NCBI GenBank assembly: GCA_047602055.1
Contig: JASGIG010000001.1
Location: 4,030,001-4,094,000 of the forward strand
Length of the DNA: 64,000 bases
Source of the DNA: JAODBQ01 sp047602055
Lineage (GTDB): Bacteria > Actinomycetota > Acidimicrobiia > Acidimicrobiales > Ilumatobacteraceae
Direction: 5' to 3'
The notes under the pieces were generated by a model. The model was not told where the DNA came from. It saw only the letters and a list, made by a program, of their open reading frames with translations, and searched no databases. The position numbers and the translations under genes are program-made. Below, one piece after another: positions 52,432 to 61,483 of this stretch (positions are counted from its first letter, which is position 1; each line of letters starts with the position of its first letter).

Positions 52432-54222
52432 TCACCCGCCGGCGGGCGTCGCCGTCAGCCAGGCGCCGTACATGCGGGCGTAGACGCCTTGGGCGGCGAG
52501 CAGCTCGGCGTGATGACCGTCCTCGACGAGGTGGCCGTGCTCGAGCACCAGCACGCGGTCGGCTCGGGCCGCGGTCGACAGGCGGTGGGCGATGGCGATC
52601 GTCGTGCGGCCGACGGCGAGCTTGTCGAGGGCTCGGGCGATGCGCACCTCGGTGAGCGCGTCGACCGACGACGTCGCCTCGTCGAGCACGAGGACGTCCG
52701 GGTCGACGAGCGACGCACGGACCAGAGCGACGAGCTGCCGCTCGCCGGCCGAGAGCTGCGCACCGCGCTGGCCGACCTCGGTGTCCAGCCCGTCGGGCAG
52801 CGTCGCCAGCCAGTCGTCGAGGTCCAGCTCGGTGACGGCGTGCTCGAGGTCAGCGCCGCGCAGGCCCCGCTTGGCGAACGACAGGTTGGCGGCCACCGTC
52901 CCCTCGAACAGGAACGGCTCCTGCGGGACGACGACGAGCCGCTGGCGCAGGTCGGCGTTGGCCACCTTGGTGAGCGGGACGCCGCCGAGGCGCACGGAAC
53001 CCGAGGAGGGGTCGGCGAGGCGGGCGACGAGGCGACCGAGCGTCGTCTTGCCCGATCCGGTCTCGCCGATCACGGCCACCTGCTGACCGGCCGGGATCCG
53101 TGCCGACACGTCGAAGAGCACCGGGAGGTCGTCGGCGTCGCTGCCCCGGCTGCGGTAGGTGAAGTCGACGCGGTCGACGACGATGTCGAGCGGCGCATCC
53201 GGCAGCGGCACCGGATGCGCCGGCTCCGGCGGCCCGATCGGGATCTCCAGCACGCCGATCACACGGCGCAGGCCGGCGACGGCGGTCTGGGTCTGGTCGA
53301 GCACCTCGGTGAGCTCGGCGATCGGCTCGAGGAACTTGTAGGTCAGGAACACGAAGCCGACGAGAGCACCGGCGGTCAGCCCGTTCCCCGGCCCGAGCAC
53401 CAGGCCGGTGACCACCACGGCGGCGATGGTCAGCACGCTGAACACCTCGCCCGACGGGAACAGGAACGCGCCGATCGTACCGGCGCGGATGAACGCGTCG
53501 GAGCGCTCCCTGCTCGCCCGCTTGGTCTGCGCGGCGTAGTGCTCGCCGGCGCCGTAGGCGCGCAGCGTCTCCGCACCGGCGATCACCTCGGCGACGTCGG
53601 TGAGCACGTCGGCGTTGTGCTGCCGGGCTCGGTCGTAGGCCCGCGACAGGGAGCGCTGCATCTTGTTGAGCACGATCGCCAGCGGTGCGGCGACGACGAA
53701 GGCGACGACGGCCAGCAGCCAGTCGTAGGCCAGCATCACGCCGGCGACGGCGAGCATCAGCGTGCCGTCGAGCAGCCACGCCAGGCCACCCCAGGCGAAG
53801 AACTGGGCGAGTGTCTCGACGTCGCTCGTCACCCGGGCGACGAGGGCGCCCTTGCGCTCGTCGTTGTGGTCGGCGATCGACAGCCGGTGGACGTGCTCGA
53901 ACAGGCGCACCCGCAGCGTGTAGAGCGCCTCCTCGCTGCGCATCCCGAGGCGGGCGACGGCCCCGCGCTGGCAGACCGTGGCGACGACGATGACGACGAG
54001 GCCGATCAGCGCCAGCCGCACGACGACGCCGATGTCGACGCCGCCGGAGCGGAAGCCGTGGTCGATGGCCTGCTGGACGAGGATCGGGATGACGACGCGG
54101 CCGCCCGCGCCAGCCATCGCCAGCGCCAGCGTGAGCCCGAAGCCCGAGCGCAGCGCCGGCGCCTCCTGCACGCCGCGGTTGATCGTGTGCACCGCGCTCC
54201 GTCGCGACACGGGCTCCGTCAT
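52432..54222 (-). CDS. ABC exporter subunit with canonical ATPase (heterodimer B)
   Basis: 596 residues from ATG 54222. Six-helix type IV membrane domain (residues about 30-320), then ATPase with Walker A VIGETGSGKTTLGRL, signature QLSAGERQLVALVRA, Walker B VLVLDEATSS and H-loop IAHRLSTAA. The signature is LSAGE instead of LSGGE, which would face the partner's Walker site. It overlaps the preceding gene by ATGA, so the two are a heterodimeric multidrug or lipid exporter. The R3 element follows the stop. Confidence 0.92.
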   Translation of the reverse strand: MTEPVSRRSAVHTINRGVQEAPALRSGFGLTLALAMAGAGGRVVIPILVQQAIDHGFRSGGVDIGVVVRLALIGLVVIVVATVCQRGAVARLGMRSEEALYTLRVRLFEHVHRLSIADHNDERKGALVARVTSDVETLAQFFAWGGLAWLLDGTLMLAVAGVMLAYDWLLAVVAFVVAAPLAIVLNKMQRSLSRAYDRARQHNADVLTDVAEVIAGAETLRAYGAGEHYAAQTKRASRERSDAFIRAGTIGAFLFPSGEVFSVLTIAAVVVTGLVLGPGNGLTAGALVGFVFLTYKFLEPIAELTEVLDQTQTAVAGLRRVIGVLEIPIGPPEPAHPVPLPDAPLDIVVDRVDFTYRSRGSDADDLPVLFDVSARIPAGQQVAVIGETGSGKTTLGRLVARLADPSSGSVRLGGVPLTKVANADLRQRLVVVPQEPFLFEGTVAANLSFAKRGLRGADLEHAVTELDLDDWLATLPDGLDTEVGQRGAQLSAGERQLVALVRASLVDPDVLVLDEATSSVDALTEVRIARALDKLAVGRTTIAIAHRLSTAARADRVLVLEHGHLVEDGHHAELLAAQGVYARMYGAWLTATPAGG

Positions 54223-56018
54223 GACGGCACCTGCTCGTCGTCGAGCTCCTCGGAGTCGAGCTCGTCCACCTCCATCGCCCGGCGATCGTGCTCGAACGCC
54301 TCGATCAGCGCCCGGTAGCCGGGGACCGAGGCCAGCAGCCGCTCGTGGGTGCCGTGGGCGACGACGGCGCCGTCCTCCATGAACATCACGTCGTCGGCCA
54401 GCGAGATCGTCGACGGGCGCGAGGCCACGGCGACGACGGTGGTACCGGCCAGCTCGGTGCGCAGGTTGGCCAGCACCTTCGCCTCGGTGGTCGGGTCGAG
54501 AGCCGACGTCGTGTCGTCGAGCAGCAGCACCCCCGGGTCGCGCACCAGCGCCCGGGCCAGCGCGAGCCGCTGGCGCTGCCCACCGGACAGGCCGACCCCA
54601 CGCTCGCCGACCTCGGTGTCCAGGCCGCTCGGCAGGTGGACGAGGAACCCCGCCTCAGCGATGTGCAGGGCTCGATCGATCGCCGGGTCGGCGATCGGCG
54701 CGCCCATGGTGATGTTCTCGCGGGCGGTCCCGGCGAGCAGGAACGGCTCCTGGAACACGAGCAGGCAGCCCGACGCCGGCACGGTGATCTCGCCCGCGTC
54801 GGGCGCGACCATCCCGGCCAGCAGGCTGAGCAGCGTCGACTTGCCGGCGCCGGTCGCGCCGACGACCGCGACCATCCGCCCGGCGGGGATCTCGGCGCTC
54901 ACCCCACGCAGGACCTCGCGCACGCCGTCGTGGCTGAAGTGCACGCCGTCGAGGCGCACCGCGTTCGTCGCGCCGCGGCGCAGCGTCGTCGCCGGGTCGC
55001 GCTCGACGGGCTGGTCGAGCAGCTCGCGGATCCGGTTCCAGCCGGCCAGCGAGTGCGGCAGCTCGGACAGCGCATACCCGATCAGCCGCAGCGGGAACAC
55101 CAGGAGCGTGAACAGGTAGATGAAGCTGGCGACCTCGCCGACGGTCATCGCGCCGGCGCGCACGCGGGAGGCGCCGCCGATCAGCAGCAAGACGTTGGTG
55201 ACGTTGGGGACACCGTCGAGCAGCGACTCGAACGTGCTGCGCAGCCGCACGGCGCCGACCCGCTCGGTGCGCAGCCGGGCGGCGATCACGGCGAGCCGCT
55301 CCGTCTCGCGCCGCTCGGCACCGAACGACTTGACGACGGTGACGCCGTCGAAGCTCTCGTGCACCGCCGAGCTGAGCAGGCCGAGCTCGTCCTGGGCGGC
55401 GTTGAAGAAGCGATCGACGCGATGCTGGTAGACGACGTTGAGCACGATCAGGATCGGGAACACGAGCACCGCAGCGAGGCCGAGGAGCCAGTCGGTGACC
55501 AGCAGCCAGACCGTCGACAGGACGATCATCACGACGACGCTCGTCGCATACGGCAGCGGTCCCAGCACGGACGTCGCCGCCTCGGCGTCGACGCCGGCGC
55601 GGGTGATCAGGTCGCCGGTGCTCTGCCGGCGGTGCCACGGCGCAGGCTGCTCGACGACGCGGTCGACGACCTCGGCGGTGATCGACTCGGTCACCCGCCA
55701 CGTGGTGCGCCCCGCCCACACGCGGCGCACGACGATGCCGGCGGCGCGCACCAGGCCGACGACGACGAGCAGGCCGAGGATCGCTGCCACCAGACCGGTG
55801 GTCACGTCCCCGCCACCTTCGAAGCGGGGCACGATCAGCCTGTCGGTGATCAGCTGGACGACGATGGTCGAGCCGACGGTGCACGCCGCGTACACCGCGG
55901 CGCCGGCCACGGCCGTGAAGAACACCCGCTTGTGGTGGCGCAGCAACCCGCGCAGCAATCGGAACGCCTTGGCCAGCGAAGGGCCACTGTTCGGAACAGT
56001 TGTGCCAAGCCCCACCAC
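54219..56018 (-). CDS. ABC exporter subunit with degenerate ATPase site (heterodimer A)
   Basis: 599 residues. Membrane domain like its partner's. Its ATPase has Walker A VVGATGAGKSTLLSL and signature GLSGGQRQRLALARA. The Walker B ends LLLDDTTSALDP, with Asp where the catalytic Glu should be, and the H-loop reads VASRPSTISL, with Ser in place of His. It therefore forms the non-hydrolysing consensus-poor site of an asymmetric heterodimer, as in TM287/288-type exporters. ATG/GTG start at 56018 preceded by a 28-bp upstream spacer to the divergent DoxX gene. Substrate unknown. Confidence 0.9.
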   Translation of the reverse strand: MVGLGTTVPNSGPSLAKAFRLLRGLLRHHKRVFFTAVAGAAVYAACTVGSTIVVQLITDRLIVPRFEGGGDVTTGLVAAILGLLVVVGLVRAAGIVVRRVWAGRTTWRVTESITAEVVDRVVEQPAPWHRRQSTGDLITRAGVDAEAATSVLGPLPYATSVVVMIVLSTVWLLVTDWLLGLAAVLVFPILIVLNVVYQHRVDRFFNAAQDELGLLSSAVHESFDGVTVVKSFGAERRETERLAVIAARLRTERVGAVRLRSTFESLLDGVPNVTNVLLLIGGASRVRAGAMTVGEVASFIYLFTLLVFPLRLIGYALSELPHSLAGWNRIRELLDQPVERDPATTLRRGATNAVRLDGVHFSHDGVREVLRGVSAEIPAGRMVAVVGATGAGKSTLLSLLAGMVAPDAGEITVPASGCLLVFQEPFLLAGTARENITMGAPIADPAIDRALHIAEAGFLVHLPSGLDTEVGERGVGLSGGQRQRLALARALVRDPGVLLLDDTTSALDPTTEAKVLANLRTELAGTTVVAVASRPSTISLADDVMFMEDGAVVAHGTHERLLASVPGYRALIEAFEHDRRAMEVDELDSEELDDEQVPS

Positions 56019-56097
56019 GTGTGAGGTTCTAGCAGCGCGCCGGCCGGGCGCCGCCTTGTTTCAGGCACCGGCTCGGCCGTCGGTAGCCTGGCTCGCC

Positions 56098-56610
56098 GTG
56101 GGCCAGGACCAGTTCAACTTCGCGCTCCTCGTGCTGCGGCTCGTGTTCGGGCTGTTCCTCGTCGCCCACGGCTACAACAAGGTCTTCGGCGGTGGTGGCC
56201 TGAAGGGCACGGCGGGCTGGTTCGGCAGCATCGGCATGCGCTGGCCGCAGTGGCAGGCGCGCCTCGCCGCGGCGACGGAGATCGGTGCCGGCCTGCTGAT
56301 GGCCGCCGGGCTGCTCACCCCGCTCGCCGGCGCCGGGATGATCGGGCTGATGGTCGTGGCGATCGTCGTCGCCCACTGGAAGGTCGGGTTCTTCGTCTTC
56401 AAGCCGAACCAGGGGTGGGAGTACTGCGCGTCGATCGCCGTCGCCGCGTTCTGCATCGCCACGATGGGCCCGGGCGAGTGGTCGCTGGACCACGCGTTCG
56501 ACATCGAGCTCACCGGCTGGTCGGGGGCGATCACCGCCGCCGTCGTCGGCGTCGGCGGCGCCGTGCTGCAACTCGCCGTCAGCTACCGACCGAAGCCGGC
56601 CACGCCGTGA
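56098..56610 (+). CDS. DoxX family membrane protein
   Basis: 170 residues from GTG 56098. Four membrane helices: LLVLRLVFGLFLVAHGYNKV, EIGAGLLMAAGLLTPLAGAG, MIGLMVVAIVVAHWKVGFFV and ITAAVVGVGGAVLQLAVSY. The RLVFGLFLVAHGYNKVFGGG and FFVFKPNQGWEY segments match the DoxX/SURF4 family, which may form membrane-associated oxidoreductase complexes handling thiol or quinol stress. The stop overlaps the next gene by GTGA, so the two are co-translated. Confidence 0.9.
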   Translation: MGQDQFNFALLVLRLVFGLFLVAHGYNKVFGGGGLKGTAGWFGSIGMRWPQWQARLAAATEIGAGLLMAAGLLTPLAGAGMIGLMVVAIVVAHWKVGFFVFKPNQGWEYCASIAVAAFCIATMGPGEWSLDHAFDIELTGWSGAITAAVVGVGGAVLQLAVSYRPKPATP

Positions 56611-57200
56611 ACACCATGGTCGAACCCGTCGAACCGCCCGTCGAGCAGCCGCAGGACGAGTCCCCCCGCAAGCGCGGTTGGGTCCGCTGGGCGCTGCTCG
56701 CCGTGTCACTGGTGATCGCCGGGATGTGGGGGTACATCTTCCTGGTCCGCCCGACGCCGATCTACACCAAGGTCTACGTGATGACCACGCCAGGGTGGCA
56801 GGACGCCGCGAAGGCGATCTGCACCGAGGCCAACGCCCGCCGCGTCGCCCTCGGCGACATGAGCGGCGGGCTGATCACCGACCCGACGCCCGAGCAGATG
56901 CGCGAGCGCGCCGACATCGTCGAGAAGGCCACCGACATCCTCGAGCAGATGGTCGCCGACGTCGCTGCCATCCCGGTCGACAACGCCGGCGACGCCGGCC
57001 GGATGGAGACGTTCCAGAAGTACTACGGGATGGTGATCGGCGACCGGCGACGGTACGTCGACGAGCTGCGCGACCTGGAGAAGGTGCCCTACACCGAGTC
57101 CGAGGCGGCCGGCGGCCCGGTGAGCAACGTCATCACCGACTTCACCTCCGCCAACGGCATCGAGCGCTGCGCACCACCTGGAGAGCTTGCCAACAACTGA
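56607..57200 (+). CDS. Single-pass membrane protein co-encoded with DoxX
   Basis: 197 residues from GTG 56607 (or ATG 56616). An N-terminal acidic stretch is followed by a membrane segment (WALLAVSLVIAGMWGYIFLV) and an extracytoplasmic helical domain (DAAKAICTEANARRVALGDM; ADIVEKATDILEQMVADVAA). It has a Cys near residue 72 and one at the C-terminus (IERCAPPGEL) that could pair. No family recognised. GTGA coupling suggests it is a structural partner of the DoxX protein. The stop is followed by R2 repeats. Confidence 0.7.
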   Translation: MNTMVEPVEPPVEQPQDESPRKRGWVRWALLAVSLVIAGMWGYIFLVRPTPIYTKVYVMTTPGWQDAAKAICTEANARRVALGDMSGGLITDPTPEQMRERADIVEKATDILEQMVADVAAIPVDNAGDAGRMETFQKYYGMVIGDRRRYVDELRDLEKVPYTESEAAGGPVSNVITDFTSANGIERCAPPGELANN

Positions 57201-57327
57201 TGTTCGTGCTCCGGTCGCAGCCAAGCTGCTCCCTGCGCCTGCCGTGCTCGCCGCCTCCGCTGCGCTTCGGCGCTCACCGCGCCTTGGATCCCTGCTCGAC
57301 CTGATCTTCGTGCTCCGGTCGCAGCCA
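57201..57327 (+). repeat. 3'-UTR repeat, family R2, copy 2 plus a partial copy
   Basis: 57201-57281 matches 45653-45735 at about 90%. A second, partial copy (TTCGTGCTCCGGTCGCAGCC) begins at 57308, about 104 bp later. The partial copy overlaps the last codons of the acyltransferase (57274), which therefore end in repeat-derived sequence. Confidence 0.8.
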
Positions 57328-57984
57328 GTCGTGGCCGTCGTGGAAGCGGACGACCTTGGCGGGGGTGCCGACGGCGACGCAGAAGTCCGGGAGCTCGCCG
57401 CGCACCACCGAGCCGGCGCCGACGGTGACGTGGCGGCCGATGCGTGCCCCGGGGAGCACGACGGTGTTCGTGCCCAGCCACGAGCCGGCGCCGATCGTCA
57501 CCTCCTGCTCGGGCTGGGTCTGGCGGGAGATCGGCTCGTCGAGGTCCTCGTAGCCGTGGTTCTGGTCGGTGATGTAGACGTTCGGCCCGGTCCACACGTC
57601 GTCGCCGATGTCGATGCGCAGGTGGCCGACGATCGAGCTGTTGCGCCCGATCAGGCAGCGGTCGCCGATGCGCACGACCGGATCCGTCAGGCACTGCTGG
57701 CCCGGGGCCATCCCCGCCGAGACCGCCACGCCGGGGCCGATCATCGTGCCGGCGCCGATGTGGACGTAGTGCTCGTTGAACATCGGACCCTGCGGGAAGC
57801 AGATGATGCTGCCGTCGCCGATGCGGCCGAAGCGCCGGCCAGCCGCGCTCGCCGGCCCGATCGAACCGACCCGGCCCGCCGCCGCCCACAGCCGCCGGAC
57901 CGCCGCGCCGCTGACGGCGTGCACCGATCGCGTCACCACCGAAGCCCGCACGGCGGCGCACGCTACCGGCCGGTACCGTCGCAC
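57274..57984 (-). CDS. Left-handed beta-helix O-acetyltransferase (acyltransferase)
   Basis: 236 residues from GTG 57984. Hexapeptide repeats form most of the protein (VHIGAGTMIGPGVAVSAGMA; VRIGDRCLIGRNSSIVGHLR; VTIGAGSWLGTNTVVLPGAR; IGRHVTVGAGSVVRGELPD), with the typical NVYITDQNHGYEDLDEPIS loop holding the His used in CysE/NodL/WbbJ-type acetyl transfer. Likely acceptor is a sugar or polysaccharide. The extreme C-terminus (HDWLRPEHEDQVEQGSKAR) is encoded by repeat sequence, a sign that the original end was altered. Confidence 0.88.
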   Translation of the reverse strand: MRRYRPVACAAVRASVVTRSVHAVSGAAVRRLWAAAGRVGSIGPASAAGRRFGRIGDGSIICFPQGPMFNEHYVHIGAGTMIGPGVAVSAGMAPGQQCLTDPVVRIGDRCLIGRNSSIVGHLRIDIGDDVWTGPNVYITDQNHGYEDLDEPISRQTQPEQEVTIGAGSWLGTNTVVLPGARIGRHVTVGAGSVVRGELPDFCVAVGTPAKVVRFHDGHDWLRPEHEDQVEQGSKAR

Positions 57985-58057
57985 GGGTGAGCGAGCGAAC
58001 CAACGTCACGGTGCGGCTTGTTCGTCGGCGCACCGTGGCCACGGGCGAGGTGCGCCG

Positions 58058-59488
58058 ATGAGCAGCGCGACCGACGTCACCTTCTCCACCCCACTCGGCG
58101 CGATCCGTGGCCGACGCGGTGACGGCGTGCTCGTCTTCCAGGGCATCCGCTACGCCACCGCGGCACGCTTCGCACCACCCGAGCGCACCGGGCCGTGGGA
58201 CGGCGTGCTCGACGCCACCGCCCCGGGCGCGCAGTGCCCGCAGTCGATCGGCATCGTCGAGCAGGCGCTCGGCGCGGCGGCGCTGCCGATGGACGAGGAC
58301 TGCCTGTCGCTGAACGTGTGGACCCCGGCGTGCGACGACGGCGCCCGCCCGGTGCTGGTGTGGATCCACGGCGGCGGGTTCACCAGCGGTACCGGGGCGA
58401 TGCCGTGGTACGACGGCACCCGCCTGTGCCGGCGCGGCGACGTCGTCGTCGTCACGATCAACTACCGTCTCGGCGCGCTCGGCTTCAGCGGGACGACGAA
58501 CTGCGGGACCCGCGACCAGATCGCCGCGCTGGAATGGGTACGCGACGAGATCGCCTCGTTCGGGGGCGACCCCTCGCGGGTGACGGTGTTCGGTGAGTCC
58601 GCCGGCGGCTCGTCGGTCGTCGCCCTGATGGGCACGCCGGCGGCGCGACCGCTCTTCGCCCGGGGCTGCGCGATGAGCCCGTCGATCAGCCAGCTGCGCA
58701 GCGCGGCCCGTGCCGAGGAGGCGCTCGATGCGTTCCTGCACGCCGCCGAGGCGACGTCGCTCGACGAGCTGGCAGACGCGCCGCTGTCGCGGGTGCTCGA
58801 CGCGCAGATCGCGGTGCTCGACGGCAGCTTCACCACCTTCTCCCCCGCCGTCGACAGCAACCTCTTCCACGGCCCGATCGCCGACGCCGCCGCCGAGCAC
58901 CCGCTGCCGCTGGTGATCGGCACGACCCGGGACGAGATGGCGCTGTTCCTGACGTTCGATCCGCGGCTGGCGAGCGTCGACGAGGCCGCGGCTCGCAGGA
59001 ACTTCGAGCGCGAGCTCGGCGAGGGGGCGCCCGCGGCGTGGGCCGCGTATCGGGCGGCGCGGCCACAGGCGACGCCGAAGCAGCTCGTCGTCGCGCTGCA
59101 CACCGATGCTGCGTTCCGCGCCCCGGCCCAGCGACTGGTCGAGGAGCGGATGCGCCGCCACCCGGAGACGCCGACGTGGATGTACCGGTTCGACTGGGCC
59201 ACGCCGGCGTTCGGCGGCGTGCTCGGGGCGTGCCACGCCGTCGACATCCCGTTCACGTTCGACAACCTCGATGCCGTCGGCGTCGCCCAGCTGACCGGCA
59301 CCGGCGCCGACCGGGCGGTCGTCGCCACCGCCTACAGCGATGCGATCCTCGCCTTCGCCCGCGAGGGCGACCCCGGTTGGCCACGGCACCGCACGCCACG
59401 CCGGGTGGTGCGCCGCTTCGGCGCCCAGCCCGACCTGCTCGACGACCCGGAGCCCGCGCTGCGCCAGCTGTGGGCAGCGCGCGGGTGA
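58058..59488 (+). CDS. Carboxylesterase type B
   Basis: 476 residues from ATG 58058. N-terminus STPLGAIRGRRGDGVLVFQG IRYA-type start, oxyanion motif IHGGGFTSGTGAM, nucleophile elbow TVFGESAGGSSVVALMG, acid residue in GTTRDEMALFLTF and His in GACHAVDIPFTFDN. No signal peptide is visible, so it is cytoplasmic. It hydrolyses short-chain esters or p-nitrobenzyl-type substrates. The end (LRQLWAARG) is intact. The CDP-alcohol phosphatidyltransferase follows 79 bp later in the same direction. Confidence 0.93.
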   Translation: MSSATDVTFSTPLGAIRGRRGDGVLVFQGIRYATAARFAPPERTGPWDGVLDATAPGAQCPQSIGIVEQALGAAALPMDEDCLSLNVWTPACDDGARPVLVWIHGGGFTSGTGAMPWYDGTRLCRRGDVVVVTINYRLGALGFSGTTNCGTRDQIAALEWVRDEIASFGGDPSRVTVFGESAGGSSVVALMGTPAARPLFARGCAMSPSISQLRSAARAEEALDAFLHAAEATSLDELADAPLSRVLDAQIAVLDGSFTTFSPAVDSNLFHGPIADAAAEHPLPLVIGTTRDEMALFLTFDPRLASVDEAAARRNFERELGEGAPAAWAAYRAARPQATPKQLVVALHTDAAFRAPAQRLVEERMRRHPETPTWMYRFDWATPAFGGVLGACHAVDIPFTFDNLDAVGVAQLTGTGADRAVVATAYSDAILAFAREGDPGWPRHRTPRRVVRRFGAQPDLLDDPEPALRQLWAARG

Positions 59489-59567
59489 GCCACGGGTCCC
59501 GGGACGCGCTCGTCCCGGACGAGTACCATCGGGCGACGGTCGCCACCGGCCACCACCTGATCACGAC

Positions 59568-60335
59568 ATGACCTCCGCCGACGCGAACCCCACCGCCACC
59601 GTCCGGTGCACCACCGGACCGGCCAAGCACCCAGTCGCCAAGGGCTACCTGGTCCACTGCGTCACGGCCAGCGGGGCGATCTGCGGGATGTTCGGGATCA
59701 TCGCCGTCGCCGACGGCCAGCCGCGCGCCGCGATCCTGTGGCTGGCGATCGCCATGGTCCTCGACGGCATCGACGGCCCGGTCGCCCGTGCCTGGGCGGT
59801 GCGCGAGACCGTCCCGCGCATCGACGGCTACGCCCTCGACCTGATCATCGACTACGTCACCTGCATCGTCGTGCCGGTGCTGTTCCTGCACCGCTTCCAC
59901 GTCGTGCCGGCGGGCTGGTCGCTGTACGTCGGCGCATTCATGCTGTTCACGTCGGCGCTGTGGATGGCCCGCACCGACCAGATGACCGACGACCACTTCT
60001 TCAACGGCTTCCCGTGCGAGTGGAACATGATCGTGCCGACGCTGTACCTGCTCGACGTGCCGAAGTGGTTCGCCGCGGTGGCCTGCGTGATCCTCGCCCT
60101 GTCGCAGCTGACCAACATCAAGTTCCTGCATCCGATGCAGGTCAAGCTGTGGCGGCCGGTGACCGTCTCCGTCACCGTGCTGTGGTTGGCCTCCATGCTG
60201 TACATGACCGCACGTTGGCCGGCGACGCCGTGGTACGGCTCGGTGCTGCTGGTGCTGTGCCCGTGCTACATCGTCGCCGTCGGCGTCTGGCGCACGGTCG
60301 CCCCGCAGTCGGCGATGCGCACCATCAGCACCTGA
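59568..60335 (+). CDS. CDP-alcohol phosphatidyltransferase (phosphatidylcholine synthase-like)
   Basis: 255 residues from ATG 59568. The catalytic box reads LDGIDGPVARAWAVRETVPR IDGYALDLIIDYV-type with spaced Asp residues, i.e. DG(x2)AR...D(x3)D. FNGFPCEWNMIVPTLYLLDV matches the FxGFPxxWN stretch characteristic of bacterial phosphatidylcholine synthase (Pcs), which condenses choline with CDP-diacylglycerol. About six to eight membrane helices. Choline use is predicted from this motif only. Phosphatidylcholine is uncommon in actinobacteria, so the product is worth testing. Confidence 0.82.
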   Translation: MTSADANPTATVRCTTGPAKHPVAKGYLVHCVTASGAICGMFGIIAVADGQPRAAILWLAIAMVLDGIDGPVARAWAVRETVPRIDGYALDLIIDYVTCIVVPVLFLHRFHVVPAGWSLYVGAFMLFTSALWMARTDQMTDDHFFNGFPCEWNMIVPTLYLLDVPKWFAAVACVILALSQLTNIKFLHPMQVKLWRPVTVSVTVLWLASMLYMTARWPATPWYGSVLLVLCPCYIVAVGVWRTVAPQSAMRTIST

Positions 60336-60340
60336 TCGTT

Positions 60341-61441
60341 GTGCCGCCGACACCGCCCATCCAGCGCGCCGGGATCACCGAGGTGCCCGGCGTGCGCGTC
60401 GGCCACTTCGAGCGCCGCGGTGCCGGCTGGCGCACCGGCACCACCGTCGTGCTGACCGACGGGGGTGCGGTCGCCAGCGGCGAGGCGCGTGGCGGCGGGC
60501 CCGGCACCCGGGAGACGGACCTGCTGGCGCCGGCGGCGACGATGCAGCGGATCGACGCGATCTGCCTCAGCGGTGGGAGCGCGTTCGGGCTGGCGGCTGC
60601 CGACGGGGTGATGTCCCACCTCGCCGCGCAGCTGCGCGGCTTCCGGGTCGGGCCGGCACCCGAGCAGGTCGTGCCGATCGTGCCGGCCGCGGTGATCTTC
60701 GACCTCGGCCGCGGCGGCCGCTTCGACCGCAGGCCCGATGCCGAGTTCGGACGCCGCGCCACCGAGCGGGCCCGCGGCGGGCCGGTCACCACCGGCGCGG
60801 TCGGTGCCGGCACCGGCGCCCAGGCAGGGTGGCTGCAGGGCGGCGTCGGCACGGCCCGCGCCCAGTTGGCCGACGGGACCGTCGTCGCCGCACTCGCCGT
60901 CGTCAACGCCGCCGGGCGGGTGATCGACCCGGCGACCGGGCTCCCCTGGTTCCACGCCGGCAGCGGGCTGCGCCGCCCGCCGGCCAGCGAGCGCCGGGCC
61001 CTGGCCGCCTACGTGGACAGCTGCATCGCCGCGGCGATGCCCTCACAGCCGTCCGGGTCAGGTGGCGAAGCGACGGGCGGCGTGGCGACGCCGCCGTTGA
61101 ACACGACGATCGGCGTCGTCGCCTGCTCGGCGCGACTGACCAAGGCGGAGTGCCACAAGCTCGCCCAGGTCGCCCACGACGGGCTGGCCCGAGCCATTCG
61201 CCCGGTGCACTCGATGTTCGACGGCGACACGATCTTCGCCCTGTCGACCGGCGCCGGCGAGCTCGCCGAGCCCCCACTGCCCGACCACCTCGCAGAACGC
61301 GGCCGGGCGATCGCGTTCAACGCCGTGCTCGAGGCCGGCGCCGACTGCTTCGCCGCGGCCTGCACGATCGGCGTCGTCGACGCCCGTTCCAGCGGCGGCG
61401 CCCTCGCCTACCGCGACCTCTGCCCGGGAGCCTTCGGCTGA
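60341..61441 (+). CDS. P1 (DmpA/L-aminopeptidase) family Ntn-hydrolase
   Basis: 366 residues from GTG 60341, five bases after the previous stop. N-terminal PGVRVGHFERRGAGWRTGTT and LDAICLSGGSAFGLAAADG type motif (DAICLSGGSAFGLAAADGVM), then the autocleavage nucleophile region TPPLNTTIGVVACSARLTK. The Thr/Ser after cleavage becomes the catalytic residue in this family, which contains L-aminopeptidase/D-esterase and endotype 6-aminohexanoate hydrolase. Substrates are small peptides or amides. Co-directional with esterase and phosphatidyltransferase genes. Confidence 0.9.
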   Translation: MPPTPPIQRAGITEVPGVRVGHFERRGAGWRTGTTVVLTDGGAVASGEARGGGPGTRETDLLAPAATMQRIDAICLSGGSAFGLAAADGVMSHLAAQLRGFRVGPAPEQVVPIVPAAVIFDLGRGGRFDRRPDAEFGRRATERARGGPVTTGAVGAGTGAQAGWLQGGVGTARAQLADGTVVAALAVVNAAGRVIDPATGLPWFHAGSGLRRPPASERRALAAYVDSCIAAAMPSQPSGSGGEATGGVATPPLNTTIGVVACSARLTKAECHKLAQVAHDGLARAIRPVHSMFDGDTIFALSTGAGELAEPPLPDHLAERGRAIAFNAVLEAGADCFAAACTIGVVDARSSGGALAYRDLCPGAFG

Positions 61442-61483
61442 ACTTCGAGGAGCGTTGCCCGATGCGGGGCCGGGCCTGACAAG

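Noticed and set aside
57089..59389. A 766-codon minus-strand frame
   Set aside because: It is antisense to the carboxylesterase; the part that is real (57274-57984) is a separate acyltransferase in another frame.
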